Notes: a model not told the origin generated them from the letters alone. DNA of 64,000 nucleotides from Bacillus taeanensis (GCF_003318295.1 NZ_QOCW01000004.1:124001-188000); one strand, 5' to 3'; numbered from the stretch's first letter, positions 28,091 through 37,607 are shown. Translations and numbers: made by a program.

Positions 28091-28303
28091 GTGAAGAGTG
28101 TAAAAACAGTATTTGATATCCAACAAGTTTTAAAAGGGTTCGGGACGATTATTTATACAGGCAATCGATTAGCTGACCTTGAATTAATGGAAGAAGAATT
28201 ACGGGAATTATTCCAAACGAAACTAATTGATGTAAAAGTATTTCAGCAAGCCCTGCTGCTGTTAAAAAGTGAGCAGGAAAAAGAGAAAAGAAAAAATAAC
28301 TAA
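28091..28303 (+). CDS. yqgQ: YqgQ family protein (DUF910)
   Basis: A roughly 70-residue, mostly helical protein. The GTIIYTGNRLADLELMEEEL segment typifies YqgQ/DUF910 proteins, which are small three-helix bundles of unknown function, sometimes compared to nucleic-acid-binding folds. It sits just before glcK, as in B. subtilis. AAAAGGTG supports GTG 28091 better than ATG 28085. Together with glcK it probably forms a short operon. Confidence 0.85.
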   Translation: MKSVKTVFDIQQVLKGFGTIIYTGNRLADLELMEEELRELFQTKLIDVKVFQQALLLLKSEQEKEKRKNN

Positions 28304-28347
28304 AAGAGGAACATTTGCAAGATAAAAGATTTCCTTTAAAATAAAGA

Positions 28348-28361
28348 TACAAGCGTTTGCA
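28348..28361 (+). promoter_or_regulatory. cre-like site upstream of glcK
   Basis: TACAAGCGTTTGCA matches the CcpA operator consensus TGNAANCGNNNNCA at all but one fixed position, with the palindromic AAGCGTTT core intact. It lies 33 bp before the glcK start. Function is inferred only. Confidence 0.35.
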
Positions 28362-28393
28362 CTAAAATAAAATTACAAAATAAAGGGGAAGAA

Positions 28394-29383
28394 ATGATGG
28401 AAAAGTGGTATGTAGGTGTTGATTTAGGCGGAACGACAATTAAAATGGCCTTTATTTCAGAGAAAGGAAATATTGTTGAAAAATGGGAAATTCCAACTGA
28501 TATTACAAACGAAGGTAAAAATATTACAAAAGATATTGCAAAAGCTCTTCAAGATCAACTCCAAGAGCTGGGGGAAAAGAAAGAAAAGTTAGTAGGAATA
28601 GGAATGGGAGCACCAGGATTTATTGAGATGGAAACAGGCTTTATTTATCAAGCAGTTAATATTGGCTGGAGAAATTACCCGCTAAAAGAAAGTTTAGAGG
28701 AAGAAACAGGTCTGCCAGTTATTATTGATAATGATGCTAATATTGCAGCATTAGGCGAAATGTGGCGAGGAGCTGGAGATGGTGCCAAAGATCTTCTTTG
28801 TGTAACACTTGGAACAGGTGTTGGAGGTGGCATTGTTGCCAATGGAGAAATCCTGCATGGTACAAATGGAATGGCGGGAGAGATTGGGCATATTACAGTA
28901 CTTCCAGAAGGTGGCACCCCTTGTAATTGCGGAAAAACAGGATGCTTAGAAACAATTGCTTCAGCAACAGGAATTGCAAGAGTGGCTGCAGCCGGGATAA
29001 AAGAAGCTCCATACAGTGTATTAGCTGATATTTTCCAAAAAAGTGGAGAGTTAACTTCTAAAGATATATTTGATGCGGTAGAGCAAGGAGATCTCTATGC
29101 AAAAGAAGTTGTGAACCATATTTGTTTTCATCTAGGTTTAGCGATTGCAAATCTTGCCAATGCAATTAATCCAGAAAAAATTGTTATCGGGGGCGGCGTT
29201 TCCAAGGCAGGAAATTTATTATTAACACCACTGCAAAAATCTTTTGAAACTTATGCACTGCCTCGCGTTGCAGAAGGATCAGACTTTGCGATTGCTACAC
29301 TAGGAAATGATGCAGGCGTTATTGGAGGAGCTTGGCTTGTAAAAACAAAGTTAGCGAAAAAAGATAAAGTGATACCTTCATAA
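28394..29383 (+). CDS. glcK: Glucokinase (ROK family)
   Basis: GlcK phosphorylates glucose with ATP at the head of glycolysis. The 329-residue ROK protein has the ATP-binding start GVDLGGTTIKMAF, the substrate/catalytic VIIDNDANIAALGE, and the GTGVGGGIV loop. The ROK zinc site is CNCGKTGCLE (about residues 175-184). The start choice lies between two consecutive ATGs behind AAAGGGGAAG. A cre-like sequence upstream may place it under carbon catabolite control. A terminator follows. Confidence 0.95.
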   Translation: MMEKWYVGVDLGGTTIKMAFISEKGNIVEKWEIPTDITNEGKNITKDIAKALQDQLQELGEKKEKLVGIGMGAPGFIEMETGFIYQAVNIGWRNYPLKESLEEETGLPVIIDNDANIAALGEMWRGAGDGAKDLLCVTLGTGVGGGIVANGEILHGTNGMAGEIGHITVLPEGGTPCNCGKTGCLETIASATGIARVAAAGIKEAPYSVLADIFQKSGELTSKDIFDAVEQGDLYAKEVVNHICFHLGLAIANLANAINPEKIVIGGGVSKAGNLLLTPLQKSFETYALPRVAEGSDFAIATLGNDAGVIGGAWLVKTKLAKKDKVIPS

Positions 29384-29410
29384 TACGATTTAATAAAACG
29401 AATATTTAGG

Positions 29411-29435
29411 AAGGAGCATACTTATGCTCCTTTTT
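29411..29435 (+). terminator. glcK terminator
   Basis: AAGGAGCATA pairs with TATGCTCCTT, followed by TTT. The remaining 190 bp before the next gene are AT-rich with nothing recognisable. Confidence 0.88.
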
Positions 29436-29628
29436 CATATTTATAGATGGAAAATCATGAGTATAAAATAGTAGGTCTGATGTCATTATTTGAAAATAAA
29501 TGCAGATTTTTTATTGCAAAAACTAAAAAAAACAATTATCATATGCTGTATGTAAAGAATTTGTAATAAAATTGTTATAAAAATATTACATAAAAACAGG
29601 TTTGTAAAGGTTAAGGGAGGTAATAAAA

Positions 29629-31512
29629 GTGATGAAAAATACCTTTTCAAAGTATGCTGTTTTCTTGCTTGCTGCACTTTTATTATGGCTTAAAACATAT
29701 TTAGTGAATAAGTTTTATTTTGATCTATCAATTGAAAATGCTATGCAGGAATTTATCTTGTTCATCAATCCGCTTAGTTCTGTTGTTTTATTTTTAGGAA
29801 TTAGTTTATTTTTCTCTTCAAAAATCCGCAATCGAATCATTCTTATTATTAGCTTTATTGCTTCATTTGTTTTATTTGCAAATATTGTGTTTTATCGTTT
29901 CTTCACAGATTTTATTACCATTCCTGTTCTTTTTCAAACGAGCAATATGGGGGATTTAGGAAATAGTGTTTGGTCGTTAATTGAATTATCAGATTGTATC
30001 TTTTTTGCAGATGTTTTTTTACTAGCATTTATTATGAAGTTTACTACATTTAAAACCTTTGAAACAAACAAAAAAGAAATTGCGCTCGTTTTTACAAGTG
30101 TAGCACTATTATTTGCAATTAATATTGGATTAGCAGAAACAGAACGTCCTCAGCTTTTAACAAGAACTTTTGATCGAAGTATGCTTATTAAAAACATCGG
30201 CACCTATAACTACCATATTTATGATGTGATCATGCAATCAAAGGCTAAAGCACAGCGTGCAATAGCCGATGGCAGTGAAATTGTTGATATTGAAAACTAT
30301 ATCAATGCAAATAAAACTGCGCCAAACCCTAATTTTACAGGAATAGCAGAAGGTAAAAATGTGTTTGTTATTTCTTTAGAGTCTATTCAAAGCTTTGTGT
30401 TAAACAATACAGTAGACGGACATGTTATTACACCATTTTTAAATGAATTAATAAAAGAAAGCTACTATTTTCCTAATTTCTATCATCAAACAGGACAAGG
30501 GAAAACATCCGATTCTGAGTTTTTAGTAGATAATTCATTGTATCCACTTCCTAGTGGGGCTGTATTTTTTACACATTCCCAAAATCAATATAATGGCTTA
30601 CCAAAGATGCTTAATGAAAATGGCTATTATACATCTGTTTTTCATCCAAATAATAAAAGCTTTTGGAATCGCGATGTGATGTATGATTCGTTAGGATATG
30701 ATCAATTCTTTTCACAGCGTTATTTTACAGTAACGGATGAGAATTCAATTGGTTGGGGTTTAAAGGATGAATTTATGTTTGAACAATCCATCGATTATTT
30801 AAAAACGATGCCGCAGCCTTTTTATACAAAATATATTACACTAACCAATCATTTCCCATTCACACTTGGAGCCAAAGATGAGTATCTTCCAGAATGGACT
30901 TCTGATGATGGAACGGTAAATCGTTACTTTACAACGGTGCGATACACAGATGAAGCTGTTAAAAAGTTTTTTGAACAATTAAAAGAAGAAGGTTTATATG
31001 AAAATTCAATCTTTATTTTGTATGGTGATCATTATGGGATTTCAGAAAATCATAATAAAGCGATGAGCGAGTACCTTGAAACGGAAATTCGTCCTTATGA
31101 AACAGTACAGCTTCAGCAGGTTCCAATGATTATTCATATCCCAGGTCAAGAAGGCCAAGTAATTGATACAGTTAGCGGGCAAATTGACTTAAAGCCGACT
31201 ATATTAAATTTATTAGGCATTGATACGAAAGAAAATATTGAATTTGGCAATGATCTTTTTTCTAAGGAACGTCCTAGTTTTGCTGTTTTACGTAATGGCA
31301 GCTTCATTACAGAAGAGTATGTTTATACAAATAATATTTGCTACCAAAAGCCAGACGGCATTGAAGTAGAAAGCGAAAAATGCCAGCCATATCAAGAAAA
31401 AGCGAAAACACAGCTGGCCTATTCTGACAAAATTATTTATGGTGATTTATTAAGGTTTTTTAATGCTCAATCAAAAGAGTCTTATATCGAATTGGAACAA
31501 CCAATTGAATAA
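29629..31512 (+). CDS. yqgS: LTA synthase family protein (YqgS-like)
   Basis: A 627-residue membrane enzyme with five N-terminal helices (to about residue 180) and an extracellular sulfatase-fold domain. LtaS-type enzymes transfer glycerol phosphate from phosphatidylglycerol to growing lipoteichoic acid. The catalytic Thr lies in GQGKTSDSEF (about residue 293), with metal ligands in ISLESIQ, NRDVMYDSLG and YGDHYG. Position before the M14 peptidase matches B. subtilis yqgS, a minor LtaS paralogue. Start is GTG 29629 or ATG 29632. A secretory cleavage site after the helices could release the domain but is not certain. Confidence 0.92.
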   Translation: MMKNTFSKYAVFLLAALLLWLKTYLVNKFYFDLSIENAMQEFILFINPLSSVVLFLGISLFFSSKIRNRIILIISFIASFVLFANIVFYRFFTDFITIPVLFQTSNMGDLGNSVWSLIELSDCIFFADVFLLAFIMKFTTFKTFETNKKEIALVFTSVALLFAINIGLAETERPQLLTRTFDRSMLIKNIGTYNYHIYDVIMQSKAKAQRAIADGSEIVDIENYINANKTAPNPNFTGIAEGKNVFVISLESIQSFVLNNTVDGHVITPFLNELIKESYYFPNFYHQTGQGKTSDSEFLVDNSLYPLPSGAVFFTHSQNQYNGLPKMLNENGYYTSVFHPNNKSFWNRDVMYDSLGYDQFFSQRYFTVTDENSIGWGLKDEFMFEQSIDYLKTMPQPFYTKYITLTNHFPFTLGAKDEYLPEWTSDDGTVNRYFTTVRYTDEAVKKFFEQLKEEGLYENSIFILYGDHYGISENHNKAMSEYLETEIRPYETVQLQQVPMIIHIPGQEGQVIDTVSGQIDLKPTILNLLGIDTKENIEFGNDLFSKERPSFAVLRNGSFITEEYVYTNNICYQKPDGIEVESEKCQPYQEKAKTQLAYSDKIIYGDLLRFFNAQSKESYIELEQPIE

Positions 31513-31516
31513 CATG

Positions 31517-31554
31517 GATTCCCTGCGCTTTTTTATGATGTGCAGGGGATTTTT
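31517..31554 (+). terminator. Terminator after the LTA synthase gene
   Basis: GATTCCCTGCGC pairs with GTGCAGGGGATT (three G-U pairs) and is followed by T residues. Confidence 0.75.
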
Positions 31555-31687
31555 ATATGTAGAGGTTTACTATAAAAGTTTACTATCCATAGTATTGTTT
31601 AACAGCGCCCTCTTTACGAAAAAGATGTATCTCTTCTAGAAGCAGTCATAGACTAGAATGTAGGAGATTCCTTTTTTTAAGGAGGGG

Positions 31688-32887
31688 ATGCATTTGCAGG
31701 TGAAGGTGAGAAAAGGCGATACGCTGTGGTATTACAGTCAGCTGTTTAGAGTACCTTTTCAACTTGTATTAGACTCTAATTTAAATAAAAGTGTTACAAA
31801 GTTAATGATTGGAGAAACCGTTTATATTCCAGGGTTTATTACGAAAAAATATATTGTTCAATCAGGAGAAAGTTTTTGGGTTCTTTCTCAAAGATATAAT
31901 GTGTCAATTGATGCAATCTATTTGCTTAATCAATCAATTAACCCTTATCAATTAACCGTAGGACAAACAATAAATTTACCTTTAAAAGTTACTTGGCCTA
32001 TTGTTCAAGGAAAAAAAGAATACGATTATAAAGAAATGATGACAGATTTACGGAGGCTGAAAACCGTCTATCCATTTCTTCGTACTCAAACAATTGGTAA
32101 ATCTGTTATGGGGAAACCAATTCCAGAAGTAACAATTGGCGTAGGAACTAAAAAAGTTCATGCAAATGGCTCCTTTCACGGGAATGAATGGATTACATCT
32201 GCTATTTTAATGACTTTCTTAAATGATTATTTACTAGCAGTTACAAATATAAAGCCTATTCGCAAAATGATGCTTATGCCTTTGTATCTGACATCCTTTT
32301 TATCACTCGTCCCAATGGTAGATCCAGATGGTGTTGATCTTGTATTAAATGGTCCTCCTAATGAAGAACCTTATCGCAGTCTTGTATTAAAATTAAATGA
32401 AGGAAATTCTGATTTTTCAAATTGGAAGGCCAATATTCGTGGTGTTGATTTAAATAATCAATTTCCCGCAAAATGGGAGATTGAACAAAGGCGAAAACCG
32501 CAGGAGCCAGCACCAAGAGATTATCCGGGTCAAGCACCTTTAACAGAACCAGAAGCATTAGCGATGAGTGAATTAACAAAAAAGCGTAACTTTGATCGTG
32601 TGTTAGCTTTTCATTCTCAAGGAGAAGAAATTTATTGGGGATATGAGAGTTTAGAGCCAAAAGAGTCAGAAACAATTGTTAAAGAGTTTTCTCGTGTAAG
32701 CGGCTATAAGCCGGTTCGATTGCTTGATAGTTTTGCAGGATATAAAGATTGGTTTATTCAAGAATGGAAACGGCCAGGATATACAATTGAAGTAGGAATG
32801 GGAGTAAACCCGCTTCCATTATCGCAATTTGAAGAAATTTATGAGGAAAATCTAGGTATTTTATTAGCAAGCCTTTATATGGAATAG
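31688..32887 (+). CDS. LysM/M14 gamma-D-glutamyl-meso-diaminopimelate peptidase
   Basis: A 399-residue cell-wall peptidase (YqgT / endopeptidase I type) cleaving gamma-D-Glu-meso-A2pm bonds in peptidoglycan stem peptides. Two LysM modules occupy residues 1-100 (VRKGDTLWYYSQLF and VQSGESFWVLSQRY). The M14 zinc carboxypeptidase domain follows, with zinc ligands in HGNEW, a further His in LAFHSQGEEIYWG and catalytic Glu in YTIEVGMG. No signal peptide is visible, which suggests cytoplasmic recycling or forespore/mother-cell use. GGAGGGG precedes the ATG. Confidence 0.92.
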   Translation: MHLQVKVRKGDTLWYYSQLFRVPFQLVLDSNLNKSVTKLMIGETVYIPGFITKKYIVQSGESFWVLSQRYNVSIDAIYLLNQSINPYQLTVGQTINLPLKVTWPIVQGKKEYDYKEMMTDLRRLKTVYPFLRTQTIGKSVMGKPIPEVTIGVGTKKVHANGSFHGNEWITSAILMTFLNDYLLAVTNIKPIRKMMLMPLYLTSFLSLVPMVDPDGVDLVLNGPPNEEPYRSLVLKLNEGNSDFSNWKANIRGVDLNNQFPAKWEIEQRRKPQEPAPRDYPGQAPLTEPEALAMSELTKKRNFDRVLAFHSQGEEIYWGYESLEPKESETIVKEFSRVSGYKPVRLLDSFAGYKDWFIQEWKRPGYTIEVGMGVNPLPLSQFEEIYEENLGILLASLYME

Positions 32888-32991
32888 AAATAGAGGTTAT
32901 TAGAACTTGTAATATATCACCTATTGTATCTTAAGAAGTTTTTTGCAATAATAGAATTCATAGAAGATATAAAAAATTTAATATGATATAA

Positions 32992-33087
32992 GACTAGGGG
33001 TGCTCACAAATACGGGTGAGCTGAGAATAAGATCCGCTTATCTTTTACCCTTGAACCTGATCTGGATGATCCCAGCGTAGGAAAGTC
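32992..33087 (+). ncRNA. TPP (THI-element) riboswitch
   Basis: The THI-box is clear: AGGGGTGCTC, GAGCTGAGAATAAGA and the long conserved CCCTTGAACCTGATCTGGA, then CCAGCGTAGG. GACT (32992-32995) closes P1 with AGTC (33084-33087). A terminator follows at once, so TPP should terminate transcription of thiE-S-G-O-D. Confidence 0.96.
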
Positions 33088-33100
33088 GGTTTAATGAGAT

Positions 33101-33137
33101 AAAAACCATAATCCGCTTTCTGGATTATGGTTTTTTA
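33101..33137 (+). terminator. Riboswitch-controlled terminator of the thi operon
   Basis: AAAAACCATAATCC pairs perfectly with GGATTATGGTTTTT plus a T run. It lies between the TPP aptamer and thiE. Confidence 0.92.
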
Positions 33138-33184
33138 TTTTAGAGCAGTGAAATAATTTTATTGGTGTTGTGAGGGGGATTGGT

Positions 33185-33820
33185 ATGAAAGATTTTAAGT
33201 TTTATGTGATTACAGGCGAAGAGTTTCACAAAGATCGTGATCTATTAGAAGTAATGGAAGAGGCAATTCAAGGAGGAGCAGATATTATTCAGCTTCGCGA
33301 TAAGAAAAGCAGTAAAATCGAAGTATTAAAAAAAGCACAAGCCCTTCGTGAATTAACGAAAAAGTATGGTGTGACATTTATTGTGAATGATCATATTGAT
33401 GTGGCTCTTGCTGTTGATGCGGATGGGATTCATTTAGGTCAAGATGATCTTCCACTTCATGAAGCACGAAAGATTGTTGGGGCTAATAAAGTGATTGGGA
33501 TTTCTACTCATTGTATCGAAGAAGCAAGAGAAGCTGAAAAAAATGGAGCTGATTATATCGGAGTTGGTCCAGTTTTTCCTACAAATAGTAAAGAGGATGT
33601 TGTAGATCCTGTGACAACCTCTTATGTAGAGCAGGTAGCGAAAGAAATCACGATTCCATTTGTAGCGATTGGTGGAATTAAGCTTCATAATGTTGACCAA
33701 GTGCTTGATGCAGGGGCCTCTCGAATTTGTGTGATTACAGCGGTAGTGGCAAATGAGGACGTGAAAGATGCTGCTAAACAATTTGTAAGTAAAATTGATG
33801 CAAGGAGAATAAAGGTATGA
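33185..33820 (+). CDS. thiE: Thiamine phosphate synthase
   Basis: ThiE joins HMP-PP and thiazole phosphate to thiamine phosphate. The 211-residue TIM barrel shows the ThiE pattern IIQLRDK, FIVNDHIDVALAVDADGIHL, GISTH, ADYIGVGPVFPTNSK and FVAIGGI. The phosphate-contacting PTNSK loop is kept. A TenI thiazole tautomerase, common in this operon position, is less likely because the ThiE signature residues are retained, but this is a judgement by eye. ATG 33185 follows GAGGGGGA; an upstream GTG would precede the ribosome site. The stop overlaps the thiS start (ATGA). Confidence 0.85.
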   Translation: MKDFKFYVITGEEFHKDRDLLEVMEEAIQGGADIIQLRDKKSSKIEVLKKAQALRELTKKYGVTFIVNDHIDVALAVDADGIHLGQDDLPLHEARKIVGANKVIGISTHCIEEAREAEKNGADYIGVGPVFPTNSKEDVVDPVTTSYVEQVAKEITIPFVAIGGIKLHNVDQVLDAGASRICVITAVVANEDVKDAAKQFVSKIDARRIKV

Positions 33821-34014
33821 AATTAATCATTAACGGGGAAGAAAAACAATTATCCGTCCAAACCCTTCAGGATGTTGTCGAGCATTTTGGCTTACAAGAA
33901 GGCTTTGTGGTAACAGAAGTAGACGGGGAAATTATTGACCGTAACAATTGGAATAGTAAGTCGTTAGTAGAAGGAATGCAGATTGAACTTGTTCATTTTG
34001 TTGGAGGAGGATGA
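33817..34014 (+). CDS. thiS: Sulfur carrier protein ThiS
   Basis: A 65-residue ubiquitin-like carrier ending VHFVGGG; the terminal Gly-Gly is adenylated and thiocarboxylated to supply sulfur to ThiG. Its start overlaps the thiE stop. The thiG frame begins within its stop, so translation is coupled. AAGGAGAATAAAGG supplies the ribosome site. No thiF is in this operon, so another E1 enzyme must activate it. Confidence 0.93.
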   Translation: MKLIINGEEKQLSVQTLQDVVEHFGLQEGFVVTEVDGEIIDRNNWNSKSLVEGMQIELVHFVGGG

Positions 34015-34019
34015 TTGAT

Positions 34020-34799
34020 ATGAAACAGGATTATTTAGAAATTGGTAACCAAAAATTAACATCTCGTCTTTTTTTAGGAACGGGACGTTTTCCAAATCCT
34101 TTTATTCAAAATCAAGCGATTGAGGAATCAGGGACAGATGTTTTAACATTTGCGATTCGACGCGTTAATTTAGAAGCACCAGATGAGGATGCAATTTTAC
34201 AGCATTTAAATGGAAAAACATTTTCTTATTTACCGAATACATCAGGAGCGACCACAGCTGAAGAAGCAATTCGTATTGCACGACTTGCAAAAGCTTCAGG
34301 ACTTAGCGATTGGATTAAAGTTGAAATTAGTGCTAATGAACGCACGCTTTTGCCTGATCCAATCGAAACATTAAAAGCAACCGAAGTTTTAGCGAGTGAA
34401 GGGTTTACTGTTCTTCCTTATACATCAGATGATCCGATCCTTTGTAAGCGTCTAGAAGAAGCAGGTGCAGCAGCGGTTATGCCAGGGGGATCACCAATTG
34501 GAACAGGTCTCGGTATTTTGAATCCATACAATTTATCAATTATTATTGAAGAAGCGAACGTACCGATTATTGTCGATGCTGGACTTGGTTCAGCTAATGA
34601 TGTTGTCCAAGCCATGGAGTTGGGTGCAGACGGTATTCTTTTAAACACAGCTGTCGCAAAAGCGAAAGACCCTGTAAAAATGGCACGAGCGATGAAATAT
34701 GCAATTGAAGCAGGGCGTCTTTCCTATTTAGCAGGACGCATTCCGAAAAAGAAATTTGCAACCGCAAGCAGTCCATTTGAAGGACAATTAACAAAGTAG
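34020..34799 (+). CDS. thiG: Thiazole synthase
   Basis: ThiG condenses deoxyxylulose phosphate, dehydroglycine and the ThiS thiocarboxylate into the thiazole phosphate moiety. The 259-residue TIM barrel has the family [13 protein letters not shown] start. The catalytic Lys lies in WIKVEIS, and [17 protein letters not shown] segments follow ([27 protein letters not shown]). ATG 34020 lies nine bases after GGAGGAGG, while ATG 34011 touches that site. It ends 12 bp before thiO. Confidence 0.95.
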   Translation: MKQDYLEIGNQKLTSRLFLGTGRFPNPFIQNQAIEESGTDVLTFAIRRVNLEAPDEDAILQHLNGKTFSYLPNTSGATTAEEAIRIARLAKASGLSDWIKVEISANERTLLPDPIETLKATEVLASEGFTVLPYTSDDPILCKRLEEAGAAAVMPGGSPIGTGLGILNPYNLSIIIEEANVPIIVDAGLGSANDVVQAMELGADGILLNTAVAKAKDPVKMARAMKYAIEAGRLSYLAGRIPKKKFATASSPFEGQLTK

Positions 34800-34811
34800 G
34801 AAGTGAAAGTA

Positions 34812-35933
34812 ATGGGGAAACATGTCGTTATCCTTGGAGGCGGTGTAATCGGGCTATCAGCTGCGTTGGAATGTCAGCAAAGAGGTCATAATGTTACGTT
34901 GTTAGAAATTACAAAATGTGGCGGACAAGCTTCTGGTGCGGCTGCTGGTATGCTTGCACCTTATTCTGAAATTGCTGAAGATCCTGATGACTTTTTCCGT
35001 TTATCTCAGCAAAGTCTAAAGCTGTATCCAGAATGGCAGCAGGTTGTAAAGGAACTGTCAGGAAGTGAATTTGAATATCGTAATACTGGCAGCTTATACG
35101 CTATTTTTCATGAAGCAGAACGGCTGCCGCTTGAAACGCGGATGAAATGGCAGCAAACCTTTGGTGTGAAAGCATCTATTCTTGAAAGAGATGAGCTTGA
35201 AAGAATTGAACCAAATTTATCACCAAATATTGCTGCAGCTCTTTATTGCCCTGAAGAAAGCCACGTTTATGCACCAGACTATGTAAAAGCATTAAAACAA
35301 GCTTGTGAAAATATGGGAGTTGTTATTAAAGAAGAATTAGAACATGTTAAAATTTTAGAATGGCAGCAAAATGTTGTACTTCAAGCAAAAGATGGTCAGT
35401 GTTTTTATGGAGATACATTAGTTATATCAAATGGTGCATGGTCGACAGAATTAGAAGATACATTTGGTATTTCGATTCCTGTATTTCCAATTCGCGGTCA
35501 AATTTGTGCTTATAAAATGACTGAACCAATTCATCATCTTGTCTTTACAAGCCAAGGTTATCTTGTCTCCAAAGAAAATGGTTCTCTTGTTTGCGGTGCA
35601 TCCGAAGATATTGCAGGTTTTAATACAAGCGTTACAGAAAAAGGGATAGCAAGGTTAGAAAGATGGAATAAGAAGGTCCTACCAATGCTTCATGAACGAG
35701 ATCCTTTTCATCGTTGGGCAGGATTAAGACCAGCAACACAAGATGGCTTTCCGCTAATTGGTCAATTAGCACCATTTGAACATATTATTTTTGCAACAGG
35801 GCATTATCGAAATGGTATTTTATTAAGTCCTGTTACAGCAAAAATTGTGGCCGATCAACTAGAGGGAGCTGCTGATCGTCTTCCATTAGATAATTTTAAT
35901 CCGAAGCGTTTTTCTGTAACGAATACTTTTTAA
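34812..35933 (+). CDS. thiO: Glycine oxidase ThiO
   Basis: ThiO oxidises glycine to the imine needed by ThiG. The 373-residue FAD enzyme begins KHVVILGGGVIGLSAALE, a classic dinucleotide-binding loop, and has the C-terminal HRWAGLRPATQDGFPLIG and ATGHYRNGILLSP motifs of D-amino-acid-oxidase-like proteins. ATG 34812 is favoured because AGGAAG lies eight bases before it. Gene order thiS-thiG-thiO-thiD differs from B. subtilis (thiO-S-G-F-D), with thiF absent. Confidence 0.94.
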   Translation: MGKHVVILGGGVIGLSAALECQQRGHNVTLLEITKCGGQASGAAAGMLAPYSEIAEDPDDFFRLSQQSLKLYPEWQQVVKELSGSEFEYRNTGSLYAIFHEAERLPLETRMKWQQTFGVKASILERDELERIEPNLSPNIAAALYCPEESHVYAPDYVKALKQACENMGVVIKEELEHVKILEWQQNVVLQAKDGQCFYGDTLVISNGAWSTELEDTFGISIPVFPIRGQICAYKMTEPIHHLVFTSQGYLVSKENGSLVCGASEDIAGFNTSVTEKGIARLERWNKKVLPMLHERDPFHRWAGLRPATQDGFPLIGQLAPFEHIIFATGHYRNGILLSPVTAKIVADQLEGAADRLPLDNFNPKRFSVTNTF

Positions 35934-35956
35934 GGTTGAAATGGAGGATTAAGTTA

Positions 35957-36772
35957 ATGGCTATAGCTAAAGCTTTAACAATTGCGGGGTCAGACAGCGG
36001 TGGGGGTGCTGGAATCCAGGCTGATTTGAAAACATTTCAAGAACGCGACGTATATGGAATGAGTGTTATTACTGCTCTTACAGCACAAAACACACGTGGT
36101 GTTCATGGGGTATATCCGCAATCTTTAGAGGCAATTCAAGCGCAAATGGATGCTGTTATATCTGATATTGGCGTTCATGCATTAAAAACAGGAATGCTGT
36201 TTTCTGCGGAAATTATTGAATTAATCGCTGAAAAAATAAAAGAGAACAAGCTTTCAAATGTTGTCATTGATCCTGTTATGATCGCAAAAGGTGGGGCTCC
36301 TCTGCTGCAGGAGCAAGCAATGACGGCGATGAAAGAAAAGCTTTTGCCCCTTGCGACAGTTATTACGCCGAACCTACCAGAAGCATCAAAATTAATAGGC
36401 TGGGATAACATTGAAACCGTTGATGAAATGAAGGAAGCGGCTAAAATTTTATATGATTTAGGATCAGCATCTGTTCTTGTAAAAGGCGGCCACTTAGATG
36501 AAAGCAATAAAGCGATTGACCTTTTATATGATGGTCGTAATTTTGAAGTGTTCAAAACGAAGCGTATTGATACAAAACATACACACGGTACAGGCTGTAC
36601 ATTTTCAGCTGCAATTACAGCGGAACTTGCAAAAGGTAAGTCTGTTTCAGAAGCTGTTGCACTTGGAAAAGAGTTTATTACAACAGCTATTGAGCACTCA
36701 TTAAATATAGGAGCTGGTATTGGTCCAACAAACCATTCAGCATACCGTCATTATGTTGTAAAATCGACCTGA
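35957..36772 (+). CDS. thiD: Hydroxymethylpyrimidine/phosphomethylpyrimidine kinase
   Basis: ThiD phosphorylates HMP and HMP-P to HMP-PP. The 271-residue ribokinase-fold enzyme starts AKALTIAGSDSGGGAGIQAD and contains VIDPVMIAKGG, TPNLPEA and the ATP/anion-hole HTHGTGCTFSAA. The start at 35957 follows GGAGG by nine bases; an upstream ATG (35936) would include that site. It is the last gene of the TPP-controlled operon, ending in a strong terminator. A PdxK-like dual role is known in Bacillus but cannot be judged here. Confidence 0.94.
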   Translation: MAIAKALTIAGSDSGGGAGIQADLKTFQERDVYGMSVITALTAQNTRGVHGVYPQSLEAIQAQMDAVISDIGVHALKTGMLFSAEIIELIAEKIKENKLSNVVIDPVMIAKGGAPLLQEQAMTAMKEKLLPLATVITPNLPEASKLIGWDNIETVDEMKEAAKILYDLGSASVLVKGGHLDESNKAIDLLYDGRNFEVFKTKRIDTKHTHGTGCTFSAAITAELAKGKSVSEAVALGKEFITTAIEHSLNIGAGIGPTNHSAYRHYVVKST

Positions 36773-36807
36773 AAAAGAATGAGCAAATAATGCTCATTCT
36801 TTTTTTG
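36772..36807 (+). terminator. Terminator of the thi operon
   Basis: AAAAAGAATGAGCA pairs with TGCTCATTCTTTTT around AATAA, with seven T residues. Confidence 0.93.
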
Positions 36808-36904
36808 ATATGGTACACTAAAGCTGTTAAATAAGAAATTTTAAAACATAAATGGAGAAAGAGCTAATATAGGTGAAATTTATAATTAGATGGAGCAAAA
36901 GGTC

Positions 36905-37603
36905 ATGACAAAAATTTTAAGAGCCGAAAATGTAACTACAGAGCGTTTACATAATGTGCAATTTAATGTATTGCAAGGTCAATGTTTGACAATTATTGGC
37001 CCTTCTGGCGCTGGAAAGAGCAGTTTGTTACTTTTATTAAATCGTATGGTTACTCCTATTGAGGGGACGATCTATTATAAAGAACGCCAGCTTATAGACT
37101 ATGATATCTCAAAGTTGAGAAAAGAAGTTGGCATAGTGTTCCAAAATCCGTCTTTATTTGAAGAGACTGTAGAAGACAATTTACAATATGGTCCTATTAT
37201 TAATGGAGATAAATGGGATGTGGGAGATGCTCATCTGCTGCTGGACTGGGTGCAGCTTCCTAAAAGCTATCTTACAAGACCAATTTCACAGCTGTCCGGA
37301 GGAGAACAGCAGCGTATTGCTTTAGCAAGAGTGTTGGCAAATAATCCAGAAGTACTGCTTCTTGATGAAGTAACAAGTGCCTTAGATGTTAAAACAATTG
37401 AAGTTATTGAATCGCTGTTAACAATATTAATGGTAGAAAAAAAGAAAACAATCGTAATGGTAACACATGACCTTCAACAAGCAAAGCGTTTAGGTAACCA
37501 TACGCTTTTTATTAAAGATGGAAGACTTGTAGAGCATGGTGAAACAGAGTCCTTTTTTAGGTCTCCGCAAACAGAAGAGCTGCGTTATTTTTTAAAGGAG
37601 TAG
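36905..37603 (+). CDS. ABC transporter ATP-binding protein (FetA-like)
   Basis: A roughly 232-residue ATPase with Walker A GPSGAGKSS, Q-loop FQNPSLF, signature LSGGEQQR and Walker B LLLDEVTSALD, with switch His VTHDLQQ. It is paired with the UPF0014 permease 5 bp downstream, like FetAB (YbbLM), which has been linked to iron export and oxidative-stress resistance in Escherichia coli. ATG 36905 has GGAG nine bases upstream; 36890 is the alternative. Walker B has Val rather than Pro after Glu (DEVTS). Confidence 0.85.
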   Translation: MTKILRAENVTTERLHNVQFNVLQGQCLTIIGPSGAGKSSLLLLLNRMVTPIEGTIYYKERQLIDYDISKLRKEVGIVFQNPSLFEETVEDNLQYGPIINGDKWDVGDAHLLLDWVQLPKSYLTRPISQLSGGEQQRIALARVLANNPEVLLLDEVTSALDVKTIEVIESLLTILMVEKKKTIVMVTHDLQQAKRLGNHTLFIKDGRLVEHGETESFFRSPQTEELRYFLKE

Positions 37604-37607
37604 GTTT

